A stretch of DNA of 64,000 nucleotides from Vibrio stylophorae (GTDB lineage Bacteria > Pseudomonadota > Gammaproteobacteria > Enterobacterales > Vibrionaceae): contig NZ_CAKLDI010000001.1 of the NCBI RefSeq assembly GCF_921293875.1, positions 2,605,915-2,669,914 on the forward strand, read 5' to 3'. This document shows, piece by piece, positions 29,205 to 38,689 of the stretch. The notes under the pieces were generated by a model. That model made no database searches. It saw nothing but the letters and a program-made list of their open reading frames with translations, and was not told where the DNA came from. The number at the start of each line of letters is the position of its first letter. The first letter of the stretch is position 1. The translations under genes were made by a program, and so were the position numbers.

Positions 29205-29837
29205 ATGGTTCTCGGTAAACCTCAAACAGACCCAACTCTGGAGTGGTTCCTGTCTCACTGCCACATCCATAAGTACCCATCAAAGAGCACCCTGATTCAC
29301 GCAGGCGAAAAAGCAGAAACCCTTTACTACATCGTCAAAGGTTCTGTGGCTGTATTGATTAAAGATGAAGAAGGCAAAGAGATGATCTTGTCTTACCTTA
29401 ACCAAGGTGACTTCATCGGTGAACTTGGTCTTTTTGAAGAAGGTCAAGAGCGTTCAGCTTGGGTTCGTGCGAAATCTCCATGTGAAGTCGCTGAGATCTC
29501 CTTTAAGAAGTTCCGCCAGCTGATTCAAGTAAACCCAGACATCCTAATGCGCCTTTCAGCGCAAATGGCACGTCGTCTACAAGTGACCAGCCAAAAAGTG
29601 GGTGACTTGGCATTCCTTGACGTGACTGGTCGCATCGCTCAAACCCTATTGAACTTGGCGAAACAACCTGACGCTATGACCCACCCTGACGGCATGCAGA
29701 TTAAGATCACCCGTCAAGAGATTGGTCAAATTGTCGGCTGTTCACGTGAAACCGTTGGTCGTATTTTGAAGATGCTAGAAGAGCAAAACCTCATCTCAGC
29801 ACACGGTAAGACCATTGTGGTTTACGGCACTCGCTAG
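29205..29837 (+). CDS. crp: cAMP receptor protein CRP
   Basis: CRP binds cAMP and activates or represses catabolic and virulence genes at TGTGA-n6-TCACA sites. The 210-residue product has the cAMP pocket ([18 protein letters not shown], with E, R and S ligands around residues 73-84), the dimer helix, and the C-terminal helix-turn-helix with [14 protein letters not shown] holding the Arg/Glu/Arg base readers. Length equals E. coli CRP. A terminator follows 14 nt after the stop. Confidence 0.99.
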   Translation: MVLGKPQTDPTLEWFLSHCHIHKYPSKSTLIHAGEKAETLYYIVKGSVAVLIKDEEGKEMILSYLNQGDFIGELGLFEEGQERSAWVRAKSPCEVAEISFKKFRQLIQVNPDILMRLSAQMARRLQVTSQKVGDLAFLDVTGRIAQTLLNLAKQPDAMTHPDGMQIKITRQEIGQIVGCSRETVGRILKMLEEQNLISAHGKTIVVYGTR

Positions 29838-29851
29838 TCGATACCCTTTTG

Positions 29852-29882
29852 AAAAAACCAGCCGCATGGCTGGTTTTTTTTT
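29852..29882 (+). terminator. Terminator after crp
   Basis: AAAAAACCAGCC / GGCTGGTTTTTT with a GCAT loop and a T-run. Confidence 0.9.
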
Positions 29883-29947
29883 ATCACAGAATTACGCCTG
29901 CAGTAACGCAGTCCACTGGATAAAGTTGTACAGACAACCGAACAACT

Positions 29948-29963
29948 TGTGCAGGCATTCACA
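29948..29963. promoter_or_regulatory. Candidate CRP site upstream of metY-aphA
   Basis: TGTGC-AGGCAT-TCACA has a single mismatch to the TGTGA-n6-TCACA consensus and is flanked by T and A as in strong sites. It is centred about 18 bp upstream of a candidate -35 (29974). The neighbouring gene is crp itself. Confidence 0.55.
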
Positions 29964-29973
29964 AAAACAAATA

Positions 29974-30001
29974 TTGACCCCGAAACCGATTGCATGACAA
30001 T
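29974..30001 (+). promoter_or_regulatory. Probable metY promoter
   Basis: TTGACC (29974-29979), 16 bp spacer, GACAAT (29996-30001). Downstream at about 30009-30022 is a perfect inverted repeat AGACA-ATAA-TGTCT, vaguely like half of a MetJ operator but without the 8-bp tandem pattern. Confidence 0.4.
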
Positions 30002-30065
30002 AGAACAGACAATAATGTCTATCTCCAACTAGCTAAATAAGCGAATTATCAGCAAGGAATGCGAT

Positions 30066-31334
30066 ATGAAAGATGAAACGCTAGCCATTCACCACGGCTA
30101 CCAAACGGATCCAACCACTAAGGCCGTGGCAACCCCAATTTACCAAACCGTTGCCTATGAATTTGACAACGCACAGCACGGTGCGGACCTCTTTAATCTT
30201 GAGGTTCCGGGGAATATTTACACCCGCATTATGAATCCAACCACAGATGTCATTGAGCAGCGTATGGCGGCTCTTGAAGGTGGTGTTGCCGCACTTGCAG
30301 TCAGCGCTGGCGCAGCGGCCATTCATTACGCGGTACTCACCCTTGCCAAGCAAGGTGACAACATCGTCGCAACGCCGCAGCTCTATGGTGGCACCTATAC
30401 CCTCTTTGCGCACATGTTGCCAAGTTTGGGCATTGACGTGCGTTTTGCCGCATCAGATAAACCAGAAGATATTGCGGCGCTGATCGATTCACAAACCAAG
30501 GCGGTTTACTGTGAGTCCATCGGTAACCCTGCGGGCAATATCGTTGATATCGCAGCGCTTGCAGAAGTGGCACATGCTCAGGGCGTGCCTTTGATGGTGG
30601 ATAACACAGTCGCCACGCCTGTGCTGTGTAAGCCTATCGAGCTAGGTGCGGATATTGTGGTGCACTCTATGACCAAATATATCGGCGGTCACGGCAACTC
30701 TCTCGGTGGTGTGATTGTTGATAGCGGTAAATTCCCTTGGCCCAAATATCAGGATCGCTTCCCGATGTTTGCCACCCCGGAACCCTCTTATCACGGCGTG
30801 ATTTATAACGAGACCTTTGGTCCGGCCGCATTTGTAGCGCGCGCACGTACTGTGCCACTGCGCAATACTGGTGCTGCGCTCTCGCCGATGAATAGTTTCT
30901 TGCTGCTGCAAGGGTTAGAAACCCTACCTTTGCGCATGGAGCGCCATTGCCAAAACGCATTGGCGGTGGCTGAGTTTCTCGACGCCCACCCTATGGTGGC
31001 GTGGGTGAACTACGCTGGCCTGAAATCCCACCCAAATCATGCGTTGTGTCAACGTATGCTGCGCGGTGGCTTACCTTCATCTTTGCTCTCATTTGGCCTC
31101 AAAGGCGGCTATGAGGCGGGGGTGAAATTCTATGATGCATTGAATTTATTTAAGCGCCTAGTCAACATCGGGGATGCCAAATCCCTAGCCTGTCACCCAG
31201 CCTCGACCACCCATCGCCAGATGAGTGAAACCGAGCAAGCTGCGGCAGGTGTACAACCAGAGATGATTCGTTTATGTGTCGGCATTGAGCATATCGAAGA
31301 CATTCTGACCGATCTTGATCAAGCGTTACGCTAA
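30066..31334 (+). CDS. metY: O-acetylhomoserine sulfhydrylase MetY
   Basis: MetY is a PLP enzyme that makes homocysteine directly from O-acetylhomoserine and sulfide. The 422-residue product has the family start (AIHHGYQTDPTTKAVATPIYQT), RIMNPTTDV, the cofactor stretch VDNTVATPVLCKP and the PLP lysine K204 in SMTKYIGGHG. It differs from metB in this window by the longer insert typical of the OAH group (PEPSYHGVIYNETFG). A SD GGAA lies upstream. aphA follows 28 nt later. Confidence 0.93.
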   Translation: MKDETLAIHHGYQTDPTTKAVATPIYQTVAYEFDNAQHGADLFNLEVPGNIYTRIMNPTTDVIEQRMAALEGGVAALAVSAGAAAIHYAVLTLAKQGDNIVATPQLYGGTYTLFAHMLPSLGIDVRFAASDKPEDIAALIDSQTKAVYCESIGNPAGNIVDIAALAEVAHAQGVPLMVDNTVATPVLCKPIELGADIVVHSMTKYIGGHGNSLGGVIVDSGKFPWPKYQDRFPMFATPEPSYHGVIYNETFGPAAFVARARTVPLRNTGAALSPMNSFLLLQGLETLPLRMERHCQNALAVAEFLDAHPMVAWVNYAGLKSHPNHALCQRMLRGGLPSSLLSFGLKGGYEAGVKFYDALNLFKRLVNIGDAKSLACHPASTTHRQMSETEQAAAGVQPEMIRLCVGIEHIEDILTDLDQALR

Positions 31335-31362
31335 TAACTATTGATTAAATGGAACTTGAAAG

Positions 31363-31908
31363 ATGTCGCTACCTCATGTCATTTTGACCTCGCTGTGTCA
31401 CGCAAGTGCTACTGGTTATGACCTGACTAAACAATTCTCCCAGCAAGTGGGCTATTTTTGGCGTGCGAGCCACCAACAGGTGTATCGCGAACTCAATAAA
31501 ATGGCACAACTTGGTTGGGTTGGATATTTACTCGAACCACAAGATGGCAAACCCGATCGTAAGGTGTACACCATTACTGAAGAGGGCCGCGCTGCATTGA
31601 TGCTTTGGCTGGAAAAACCATTGGCACCGCCTGCGGTGCGTGATGAGGTCTCCGCGAAACTTTATGCATGCCAAGAGGGCGATAGCGGTGTGATGTCACA
31701 ACACTTGACTCGCTTGCTTGACGACTCAAAACGTGAGTTGGCAAACTTTCAAGAACTTGAAAAGATTCACTTTGCGGATATCAGTCGACTTGACCGCCAG
31801 CAGCACCTGATGCGTTTGACTTTACGTCGCGGCATCCATGGTAAAGTCGCATGGATCAATTGGATTGAAGAAGCGCTTGAAATCCTCAATCAGTTACCTT
31901 CAAAGTAA
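31363..31908 (+). CDS. aphA: AphA-like PadR-family regulator
   Basis: AphA is the low-cell-density master regulator of quorum sensing in vibrios and activates tcpPH with AphB in V. cholerae. The 181-residue product has the PadR winged helix (SLPHVILTSLCHASATGYDL, then FWRASHQQVYRELNKM and LEPQDGKPDRKVYTIT) and a C-terminal helical dimer domain (DDSKRELANFQELEKIHF). The N-terminal half is very close to V. cholerae AphA as I remember it. It lies between metY and a serine hydrolase-like gene. Confidence 0.85.
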   Translation: MSLPHVILTSLCHASATGYDLTKQFSQQVGYFWRASHQQVYRELNKMAQLGWVGYLLEPQDGKPDRKVYTITEEGRAALMLWLEKPLAPPAVRDEVSAKLYACQEGDSGVMSQHLTRLLDDSKRELANFQELEKIHFADISRLDRQQHLMRLTLRRGIHGKVAWINWIEEALEILNQLPSK

Positions 31909-31932
31909 CGGATAAGCGCTCAGGGAGCGCTT

Positions 31933-33150
31933 ATGAAGGATCACATACATTACAAAGCAGTAGGCCTGGTCCTGCTGCTTTTGTTTTTTGCCTTAGGCTG
32001 GAGTTATCGACTCTACACCCTACCCTCAGCGCAAGATTTTCAATGGACACAAAAGCCCGCAGAGCCTGACTGGCCCACCACAACACCAGAAATACAAGGT
32101 TTTGATCCCATCGAACTGCTACGCCTTCACCGTAAATTATTAGAAGATGAAGATCAGCGCCCGCAATCACTACTGATTGCGCGTCATGGCCAACTGCTAT
32201 TTGAGCACTACTACCAACATCCTACCCGTGGTACCAGCACGCCGCAATTTAGCAATGAAAGCCATTACAATACGCTTTACCCCTTGATGGAAATCAGCCA
32301 AACCCTCACCGCAACCTTGATTGGCCGATTACTGATGGATGATCAAATTCAATCCATTGAACAACCACTTCTCAGTGAGGCACAAATAGCGCGCCAGCCC
32401 AAAGCCGATGGGAAAAAAGCCATTCGCCTGATTGATGCGCTGAATATGCGCAGCGGCTTGCACTGGCAGGAGGTGTCACGTAGCGAGAACCATCAGCCCA
32501 GTGATCGCCAACTCATGCACCAAGCCCCAACACCCATTGATTATGTATTGAGCCTGCCCATGGATAGCCAGCCGAATCAGCGCAGTCGCTATCAAAGCGC
32601 GATGCCTGTGCTACTTGGTGATTTTATCGAGCGCACCACTTCGCAAAGCTTGGTACAATATGCCAACAATGCCCTATTTGCCCCTTTGGATATTCAGTAT
32701 TTTGAGTGGGGAGGCCCCTTACGACATAAATTGGGCGATCAAGGGCTTGCCTTGCGTAGTCGCGATCTCGCGAAAATTGGCCAACTTTACCTCAATCAAG
32801 GCCATTGGCATGGACAGCAGCTGCTTGATCCAGCCTGGATCCACTTTATCTATCAGCCCGGCGCGCCTTTGATTGAACAGCCACATTTGCGATTTGCCAT
32901 GGGCTGGTATCAACCGCAATTTCGCTATCAAACACGTCCAATTCAAGTGGTCGCAGCGCTCGGCCAAGGCGGCCAAGGCTTACTCTTGGTACCCGAGCTA
33001 GAGTTATTGGTAGTGATGACCGGCGGCGCCTATTTGGGACAAGATAAGGATTATCTGTTTCGTCTAATGGAGGCGCATATCTTTCCCGCCTTAGGCTATC
33101 CGATAACATTTATGCGACATCAAGAGAGTGCAGATGCAATTGAGCACTGA
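31933..33150 (+). CDS. Membrane-anchored class C beta-lactamase-like protein with degenerate active site
   Basis: The 405-residue product has an N-terminal membrane anchor (GLVLLLLFFALGW, residues 11-23) and then the serine hydrolase fold of PF00144: IDALNMRSGLHW, PVLLGDFIERTT and GQGGQGLLLVPELELLVVM align with the family. The catalytic SxxK is replaced by E120-I-S-Q123 and the YxN motif by Y220-Q-S222. It is thus probably a non-catalytic relative acting in the periplasm. It starts 24 nt after aphA with an AGGGAG ribosome binding site. Confidence 0.8.
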   Translation: MKDHIHYKAVGLVLLLLFFALGWSYRLYTLPSAQDFQWTQKPAEPDWPTTTPEIQGFDPIELLRLHRKLLEDEDQRPQSLLIARHGQLLFEHYYQHPTRGTSTPQFSNESHYNTLYPLMEISQTLTATLIGRLLMDDQIQSIEQPLLSEAQIARQPKADGKKAIRLIDALNMRSGLHWQEVSRSENHQPSDRQLMHQAPTPIDYVLSLPMDSQPNQRSRYQSAMPVLLGDFIERTTSQSLVQYANNALFAPLDIQYFEWGGPLRHKLGDQGLALRSRDLAKIGQLYLNQGHWHGQQLLDPAWIHFIYQPGAPLIEQPHLRFAMGWYQPQFRYQTRPIQVVAALGQGGQGLLLVPELELLVVMTGGAYLGQDKDYLFRLMEAHIFPALGYPITFMRHQESADAIEH

Positions 33151-33181
33151 ACTGATAAGAAAAAATAACAGTCAATTAAGC

Positions 33182-33217
33182 CCAATAAAAAAGCCGCAGA
33201 TGCGGCTTTTTTATTGG
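33182..33217. terminator. Bidirectional terminator between the aphA operon and metF
   Basis: A perfect inverted repeat with 17-bp arms (CCAATAAAAAAGCCGCA and its complement) around a GA loop; the GCCGCA / TGCGGC core is flanked by A- and T-runs on both sides. The genes on either side converge. Confidence 0.88.
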
Positions 33218-33325
33218 ACGTAGAGGTTGGCTTCAACATTTAACTGGCGTCAGCTTCAGCATTTCACTCAAATACGCCACTTTCTCTCAGCCGTTTCTCT
33301 CAATCACTTCTCATCATGAGTTAGG

Positions 33326-34296
<971 letters not shown>

Positions 34297-34439
34297 AAAT
34301 ACTGTCTTAGCCTGCCATTGAAGTCAACGCTCTGAACATGAATTTTATTCAATGCCTGCGTGAGCAAACTTCATCTTCATTTTCCTCTTTATGAAATGCC
34401 GCTTCCCCATTGGCTTATAGCAATTGATTACTGTCCATT

Positions 34440-36875
34440 TTAATGAGACAGCAAGGTAGCTAAACGATTCAGATCCGACTGAATCGCCCCTGCGGTGACA
34501 TCTCGCCCTGCGCCAGGACCACGAATCACTAAAGGATTATCGCGATACCACTGACTTTCAATAGCAAAAATATTATCGCAGGGCAGCATCATCGCCAGCG
34601 GATGGTTCTCGGCAATGGCTTCCACGCCCACACTGGCTCGGCCATCTTTATCTAAACGCGCCACATAACGCAGCACTTTACCTTGGCGCTGAGCGCGCGC
34701 CAGTCGCTCTGACATTAAGGTATCCAGTTCATCCACCGACTCAAAGAAACAATCGAGCGATACTTCCGCCAATGAGTCTGGCACCAAGCTTTCCACTTTG
34801 ACCTGCTCAGGTTCAATGGCCAAACCGGCTTCACGCGCCAAAATCACCAATTTGCGCATCACATCTGAGCCATCGAGATCATGACGCGGATCGGGCTCAG
34901 TTAAGCCCTGCTGCCAAGCCAAATCCACCAGCTGACTAAAGGGGATGCTACCGTCAAATTGCAAAAACAGCCAAGACAAAGTACCAGAGAAAATGCCCGA
35001 CAGAGACAATAGCTGATCGCCACTGTCTCTTAAATCTCGCACCGTATGGTTGATGGGCAAACCAGCACCAACCGTGGCATTGTGTAACCAATGGCGGCCG
35101 GTTTTGGCAAAGGCATGACACACAGCTTGATAATTGGCAGTGGTACTTGAACCGGCAATTTTATTGGCACAAATCAGGTGATAACCCAACTCCGCAAACT
35201 GTTGATATTGCTTTGCTAGCACCTCACTCGCCGTCAAATCCACAATCACCACTTCATCGCAGCCACTTTGCGCAAAGCTAGAAAACAAGGTGGCATCATA
35301 GGGCTGCGCTTGCTTTGTGAACTCTTTCGCGATGCGTGCGCCATCAATGCCCTGAAAATCTACCCAAGCGCGGTCAGTTTCCACCACAGCTAACAAATCA
35401 AATTGCATCTCATGACGCGTGACTAATGACGCTTGCTGCTCGGCAAACAGGGACAGCCAACGACTGCCAATATTGCCGTTTCCGCACACCACCAAACCAA
35501 TGCGCTTTTGCGCCTTAAATAAGCGCTGATGAATCCCACGCACAATGCTGCCACTATCTTGGCTACGCACCACAGCAGCCAAACTTAATTTGGAATCAGC
35601 CGCGGCAATAAACTCCACAGATTGGTCAGCCAATTGCTGATAAAAGCCGTAACAATGCACCGGATTATTCACCACCCCAGCACCCACGGCGGCAATCAAG
35701 CTATAGCCATCTTTGAGATTGAGTTCACCCAAGCCTTGCTGATCCAGCAGGCTGAGCACACTCCCCACCACTTCACTGGTATAAGCCAGGGCAATGGTGC
35801 CCAGCTCAGGATTGATATCATAGGCCAGTGGTTGCAGCTGCTTTTGCGCCAGTTGCGCAAATAAGCGCTCACTCACACCATGGGTTAACTTTGCTTTGGC
35901 AAGCTCCACTGTCAGTAAGTACACATCATCCAGAGCTGTAATAATTTTAGCGCCGCGACCGCTCGCCAGTACCCGCTCAATATGTGTTGAACCAAGCTCT
36001 GGCTCGTAGCTACAACGCAGCATCAGATCCAATGTGCTTTGTGCGACAGGTTGTAAAGTGCGGCTATGCAAGACTGGCGAGGCTAACCGCGCCAACTCAC
36101 TGGCCTCATCTAAACGCAGTAATGGCAGTAAACAAGCATCATCCACCACATGTGGATCAGCGCTATATACCCCAGCGACATCGCTCCAAATGGTCACCCG
36201 TGAAACATCGGCCAAAGCACCAATCACAGTGGCGGAATAATCTGAACCATTGCGGCCAAGCAGCACGGTTTCTTGCGCATCGTTTTGCGCCATAAAACCG
36301 GTGATCACCTGCAGCTGTTTTCCCTGCGCTGCATTTTCTGCGAGGCACTGTTGAAGCAACGGCAAGGAAAGCTGAGCATTCACTTCGGGCTGAGCTGAGT
36401 CTGCTTGCGCACGTAAAAAAAGACGAGAGTCCAACGCTTGCGCCGGCATCGATTCGCTATTCAGTCTCGCCGTCAGCAATCGCGCAGACCACAACTCACC
36501 AAAACCCAAGGCGCTCGCACGCTTGGCAGCCGAAAGCGACTCGCCCGTAAAGCTCGTTAATTCACTAAAGTCCCGATGCAAGCTTTGTAATAAAGGCGTA
36601 GCTTGCGATGCAGGTAAAGTTCGCTCAATCAGTTGCTGCTGATATTGGCGCAGCGCCATCAAACGCTCATGGGCGACGCGGCCATCTTGCTGTAATTGCT
36701 CAAGCCAGTCCCACAATAAATTGGTGGTTTCGCCCGCGGCAGAAACCACCACCAAATCATCCGTGCTGGCATATTGGCGTAAAATACGCACCGCGCGCAG
36801 ATAAGCATCACTATCGGCAAGGCTGCTACCACCAAATTTATGCAGCTGGCGTCCCTGCACCTGTGTTGCGATCAT
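34440..36875 (-). CDS. metL: Bifunctional aspartokinase II / homoserine dehydrogenase II
   Basis: MetL catalyses the first and third steps from aspartate to homoserine. The 811-residue product has the kinase domain at the N-terminus (LHKFGGSSLADSDAYLRAV ... GRNGSDYSATVIGAL), a central interface region and the dehydrogenase domain starting about residue 460 (GLVVCGNGNIGSRWL) with the catalytic region around EPDPRHDLDGSDVMRK. The start overlaps the metB stop by 4 nt (ATGA), so metBL is one operon under MetJ control. Confidence 0.96.
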   Translation of the reverse strand: MIATQVQGRQLHKFGGSSLADSDAYLRAVRILRQYASTDDLVVVSAAGETTNLLWDWLEQLQQDGRVAHERLMALRQYQQQLIERTLPASQATPLLQSLHRDFSELTSFTGESLSAAKRASALGFGELWSARLLTARLNSESMPAQALDSRLFLRAQADSAQPEVNAQLSLPLLQQCLAENAAQGKQLQVITGFMAQNDAQETVLLGRNGSDYSATVIGALADVSRVTIWSDVAGVYSADPHVVDDACLLPLLRLDEASELARLASPVLHSRTLQPVAQSTLDLMLRCSYEPELGSTHIERVLASGRGAKIITALDDVYLLTVELAKAKLTHGVSERLFAQLAQKQLQPLAYDINPELGTIALAYTSEVVGSVLSLLDQQGLGELNLKDGYSLIAAVGAGVVNNPVHCYGFYQQLADQSVEFIAAADSKLSLAAVVRSQDSGSIVRGIHQRLFKAQKRIGLVVCGNGNIGSRWLSLFAEQQASLVTRHEMQFDLLAVVETDRAWVDFQGIDGARIAKEFTKQAQPYDATLFSSFAQSGCDEVVIVDLTASEVLAKQYQQFAELGYHLICANKIAGSSTTANYQAVCHAFAKTGRHWLHNATVGAGLPINHTVRDLRDSGDQLLSLSGIFSGTLSWLFLQFDGSIPFSQLVDLAWQQGLTEPDPRHDLDGSDVMRKLVILAREAGLAIEPEQVKVESLVPDSLAEVSLDCFFESVDELDTLMSERLARAQRQGKVLRYVARLDKDGRASVGVEAIAENHPLAMMLPCDNIFAIESQWYRDNPLVIRGPGAGRDVTAGAIQSDLNRLATLLSH

Positions 36876-38035
36876 TCACATCTCTCCAAAGCGGCAAATG
36901 CCACCTTCAAATCAGCAATCAAATCTTGGCTATCTTCCAGCCCCACCGACAGGCGAAGTAAGGTTGGTGAAATCCCCGCCTCTTGCTGCGCTTGGTCAGA
37001 CATAGCGCGGTGAGTCATGGAGCTTGGATGGCAAATCAGACTTTCAACACCGCCCAAGGATTCTGCTAAGGAGAACAAACTCAAAGCATCAACAAAAGCT
37101 TTGAGCTGCTTTTCTGTGACATCCAGTTCAAAACTCAGCATCGCGCCATAGCCTTGCTGCTGGGCTTTGGCAATTTGGTGTCCTGGGTGCTCTGGCAAAC
37201 TTGGATGGTAGATGGTGCGAACGCGAGACTGCTGCTGTAAAAATGCCAAAATAGCTGCGGCGTTGGCCTCATGCGCGCGCATTCTTGGCGCCAAGGTACG
37301 CAGACCTCGCAGCGTTAAATAGGCATCAAAAGGAGATCCAGTCGCGCCCAAACAATTTCCCCACCAGGTCAGCTGTTCAACATGCGCTTGGCTTTTGGCA
37401 ATAGCAACGCCCGCCACCACATCGGAGTGACCATTGATATATTTGGTGGTGGAGTGCACCACGAAGTCCGCACCCAGCGAAATGGGCTGCTGTAAAATCG
37501 GCGATAAAAAGGTGTTATCAACGGCGAGCCAAGCATCAATGGCTTTGGCTTGAGCACTAATAGCGGCGATATCAACCACCCGAAGGAGCGGATTAGACGG
37601 GGTTTCCAGCCACACTAACTTTGGCTTTTGTGCCAGTGCCTTTGCCAGTGCTTGCGAGTCACTTTGATCAACAAACAGCACCTTGAAATCGCCCTTTTTC
37701 GCCCGCGATTCAAATAAACGATAGGTACCGCCATAGCAATCATGGGGCGCAACGATCAGATCAGCAGGACTGAGCAAACTGACAATCAAGTTAATCGCAG
37801 ACATGCCGCAGTTGGTGACCACGCCACCGGCGCCGCCCTCAAGCTCGGCCAGAGCATCCGCTAAAATAGCGCGCGTAGGATTGCCGCCACGAGAATAATC
37901 ATACTGCGGCACTTCGCCAAAACGCTGAAAACCATAGTTGGAGGTTAAATAGATGGGAGGAACCACTGCGCCAAATTGTTGATCCGATTCGATCCCACTT
38001 CTGACGGCAATGGTTGCAGCTTGCTTCTTGCTCAT
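36872..38035 (-). CDS. metB: Cystathionine gamma-synthase
   Basis: MetB joins an acylhomoserine and cysteine into cystathionine, the transsulfuration route to methionine. The 387-residue PLP enzyme has YDYSRGGNPTRAILADALAELEG near residue 50, the YGGTYRLF loop and the PLP lysine in STTKYINGHSDVVAG. I chose the ATG with GGAAGG upstream; an in-frame start 12 codons earlier is atypical. With metY also present, two homocysteine routes coexist in this genome. Confidence 0.95.
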   Translation of the reverse strand: MSKKQAATIAVRSGIESDQQFGAVVPPIYLTSNYGFQRFGEVPQYDYSRGGNPTRAILADALAELEGGAGGVVTNCGMSAINLIVSLLSPADLIVAPHDCYGGTYRLFESRAKKGDFKVLFVDQSDSQALAKALAQKPKLVWLETPSNPLLRVVDIAAISAQAKAIDAWLAVDNTFLSPILQQPISLGADFVVHSTTKYINGHSDVVAGVAIAKSQAHVEQLTWWGNCLGATGSPFDAYLTLRGLRTLAPRMRAHEANAAAILAFLQQQSRVRTIYHPSLPEHPGHQIAKAQQQGYGAMLSFELDVTEKQLKAFVDALSLFSLAESLGGVESLICHPSSMTHRAMSDQAQQEAGISPTLLRLSVGLEDSQDLIADLKVAFAALERCE

Positions 38036-38135
38036 AGTTCGGCCCTTCCTTGGCTGATTTGGTTGCAACACGATAACAATGCACTACAACTTGATGACTT
38101 TCCATACAGGGAATAAACATATCGCGCATCACTTG

Positions 38136-38167
38136 AGACGTCAACACATCTAGACGTCTATATGTTT
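38136..38167. promoter_or_regulatory. MetJ operator between metB and metJ, four tandem met boxes
   Basis: AGACGTCA, ACACATCT, AGACGTCT and ATATGTTT follow each other with exact 8-bp phasing; the third is the perfect consensus. The site lies between the divergent metB and metJ genes, so MetJ should repress both. Confidence 0.88.
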
Positions 38168-38242
38168 TTGCTTATGGGAGTAAAAGCCGCTAAAATCGCA
38201 CAACACTCACTTCAGTGATCGATAAGCAAAATAAGGTGAAGC

Positions 38243-38560
38243 ATGGCAGATTGGAACGGCGACTATATTAGCCCCTACGCCGAACACGGAAAAAAAAGCG
38301 AGCAAGTCAAAAAAATTACCGTCTCAATTCCGTTGAAAGTACTGAAAGTACTCACTGACGAGCGTACTCGCCGTCAGGTAAACAACCTACGCCATGCCAC
38401 CAATAGCGAGCTACTTTGCGAGGCATTTTTGCACGCCTATACTGGCCAGCCTTTGCCAACCGATGAAGATCTACGCAAAGATCGTCCTGATGATATTCCC
38501 GTTGAAGCCAAAGCATTGATGGATGCCATGGGCATTGAGTACGAAGATATCACTAAATAA
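38243..38560 (+). CDS. metJ: Methionine repressor MetJ
   Basis: MetJ is a ribbon-helix-helix repressor that uses S-adenosylmethionine as corepressor. The 105-residue product starts [21 protein letters not shown], and the DNA-reading beta strand [15 protein letters not shown] is followed by [25 protein letters not shown]. Length equals E. coli MetJ. Its own operator with four boxes lies upstream. Confidence 0.98.
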   Translation: MADWNGDYISPYAEHGKKSEQVKKITVSIPLKVLKVLTDERTRRQVNNLRHATNSELLCEAFLHAYTGQPLPTDEDLRKDRPDDIPVEAKALMDAMGIEYEDITK

Positions 38561-38585
38561 TCGTGAAAGTGATCAAACAAATGAC

Positions 38586-38614
38586 AAAAAGCCTCGCAAT
38601 TGCGAGGCTTTTTT
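38586..38614. terminator. Bidirectional terminator between metJ and the malic enzyme gene
   Basis: AAAAAGCCTCGCAA / TTGCGAGGCTTTTT, a 14-bp perfect inverted repeat without a loop base, followed by T. The flanking genes converge. Confidence 0.88.
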
Positions 38615-38689
38615 CTAAGGGCTATTTCGCGTTTTTGCCGCGATTGATTCAGCCTAATTCCCTAAAGGATGTGCCTTAAACTGGATACC

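Noticed and set aside
31933-33150. Antibiotic-resistance beta-lactamase
   Set aside because: The SxxK and YxN motifs are lost and a membrane anchor replaces a cleavable signal, so resistance by hydrolysis is not supported.
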